A DNA stretch of 64,000 nucleotides from Geodermatophilus sp. DSM 45219 (GTDB lineage Bacteria; Actinomycetota; Actinomycetes; Mycobacteriales; Geodermatophilaceae): contig NZ_FNIQ01000003.1 in assembly GCF_900104025.1 (NCBI RefSeq), forward strand, positions 682,001-746,000, given 5' to 3'. The notes beneath the pieces were generated by a model that was not told the DNA's origin, made no database searches, and saw nothing but the letters and a program-made list of their open reading frames with translations. The position numbers and the translations under genes are program-made. Positions 63,828-64,000 of this stretch are shown piece by piece. The first letter of the stretch is position 1; each line of letters opens with the position of its first letter.

Positions 63828-64000
63828 GCGACGCGGCGGCGCCCCGCCCGGGTGAGCCGACGATCGGGGAGCGGCACACGCCGCTGCGCGAGCAGGTGCT
63901 CGACGCGCTCCGTTCCCGGATCATCAACGGGGTCTACGCGCCCGGCCAGCGGCTCACCGAGGAGCGGCTGGCCGAGGACTTCGGCGTCTCCCGCAATCCC
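63824..64000 (+). CDS. GntR-family regulator, N-terminal part (gene cut by window edge)
   Basis: The first 59 residues of a GntR protein. TPLREQVLDALRSRIINGVYAPGQRLTEERLAEDFGVSRNP is the winged-helix start typical of the FCD subfamily, whose C-terminal domain binds small carboxylates or amino acids. It is translationally coupled to the ABC operon (GTGA overlap). It is a good candidate for the regulator that reads the GATAC motifs at 57958-58075. The effector-binding domain is beyond the window. Confidence 0.88.
   Translation, partial: MSDAAAPRPGEPTIGERHTPLREQVLDALRSRIINGVYAPGQRLTEERLAEDFGVSRNP

Overview
The window is very GC-rich (by eye well above 70%), uses many GTG starts and has a long run of 4-base GTGA or ATGA gene overlaps. 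It codes for GAF-ANTAR, SpoIIE/PP2C and RsbW-like regulators, a mycobacterial-type DNA ligase and Mut7-C proteins. This points to an actinomycete, quite possibly Geodermatophilaceae (Blastococcus, Geodermatophilus or Modestobacter). That placement is a judgement from gene style and has not been tested by a database search. There are no rRNA or tRNA genes, CRISPR arrays, insertion sequences or prophage genes. The interval reads as ordinary chromosome with several compact operons.

Layout. 1-6758: the end of an EAL phosphodiesterase, a NYN nuclease-fold protein, a phospholipase D enzyme, a PilZ c-di-GMP receptor and a pair of large GTPases. 6904-14938: signalling genes (two paralogous anti-sigma-type ATPases, a GAF-ANTAR protein, a PAS-PAS-GAF-PP2C phosphatase) around a nucleoside hydrolase/permease pair and a poorly explained 0.8 kb stretch. 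15095-20492: a thiamine cluster in which a TPP riboswitch leads cytX-thiO-thiS-thiG-tenI/thiE leftward and two tenA genes run rightward. 20648-29848: a vapBC pair with a broken toxin gene, mntH with a DtxR-type box, a Mut7-C protein, a VOC protein, hydrolases, msrA and two methyltransferases. 29914-31642: a SipW-type signal peptidase with two exported substrates. 32462-35770: purine (urate) degradation. 35778-42577: a 1720-residue protein fusing a hybrid histidine kinase with a complete partner-switching module, then a MEDS-ATPase and a MarR regulator. 42691-53868: DNA ligase, a TetR/hydrolase pair with two clear operators, a G6PDH-like/GH15 pair, small disordered proteins, a Pro-Ala-repeat lipoprotein with a membrane partner, a TolB-like propeller and a LuxR regulator. 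54007-64000: hyuAB hydantoinase/oxoprolinase genes divergent from a five-gene peptide-type ABC transporter, closed by a GntR regulator cut by the window edge.

How the genes work together. The thiamine locus combines thiazole synthesis, HMP import and TenA salvage. Urate oxidase, HIU hydrolase and OHCU decarboxylase form the full three-step urate-to-allantoin route. HyuAB plus the ABC transporter look like uptake and opening of a cyclic amide under GntR control.

The most unusual items are the 1720-residue kinase/phosphatase/anti-sigma/STAS fusion, a family of intergenic elements that begin exactly at stop codons, a 31-bp repeat that supplies the stop codons of unrelated genes, two similar 18-bp MarR-type operators, and a G6PDH homologue that has lost substrate-phosphate residues and is co-transcribed with a GH15 glucosidase.
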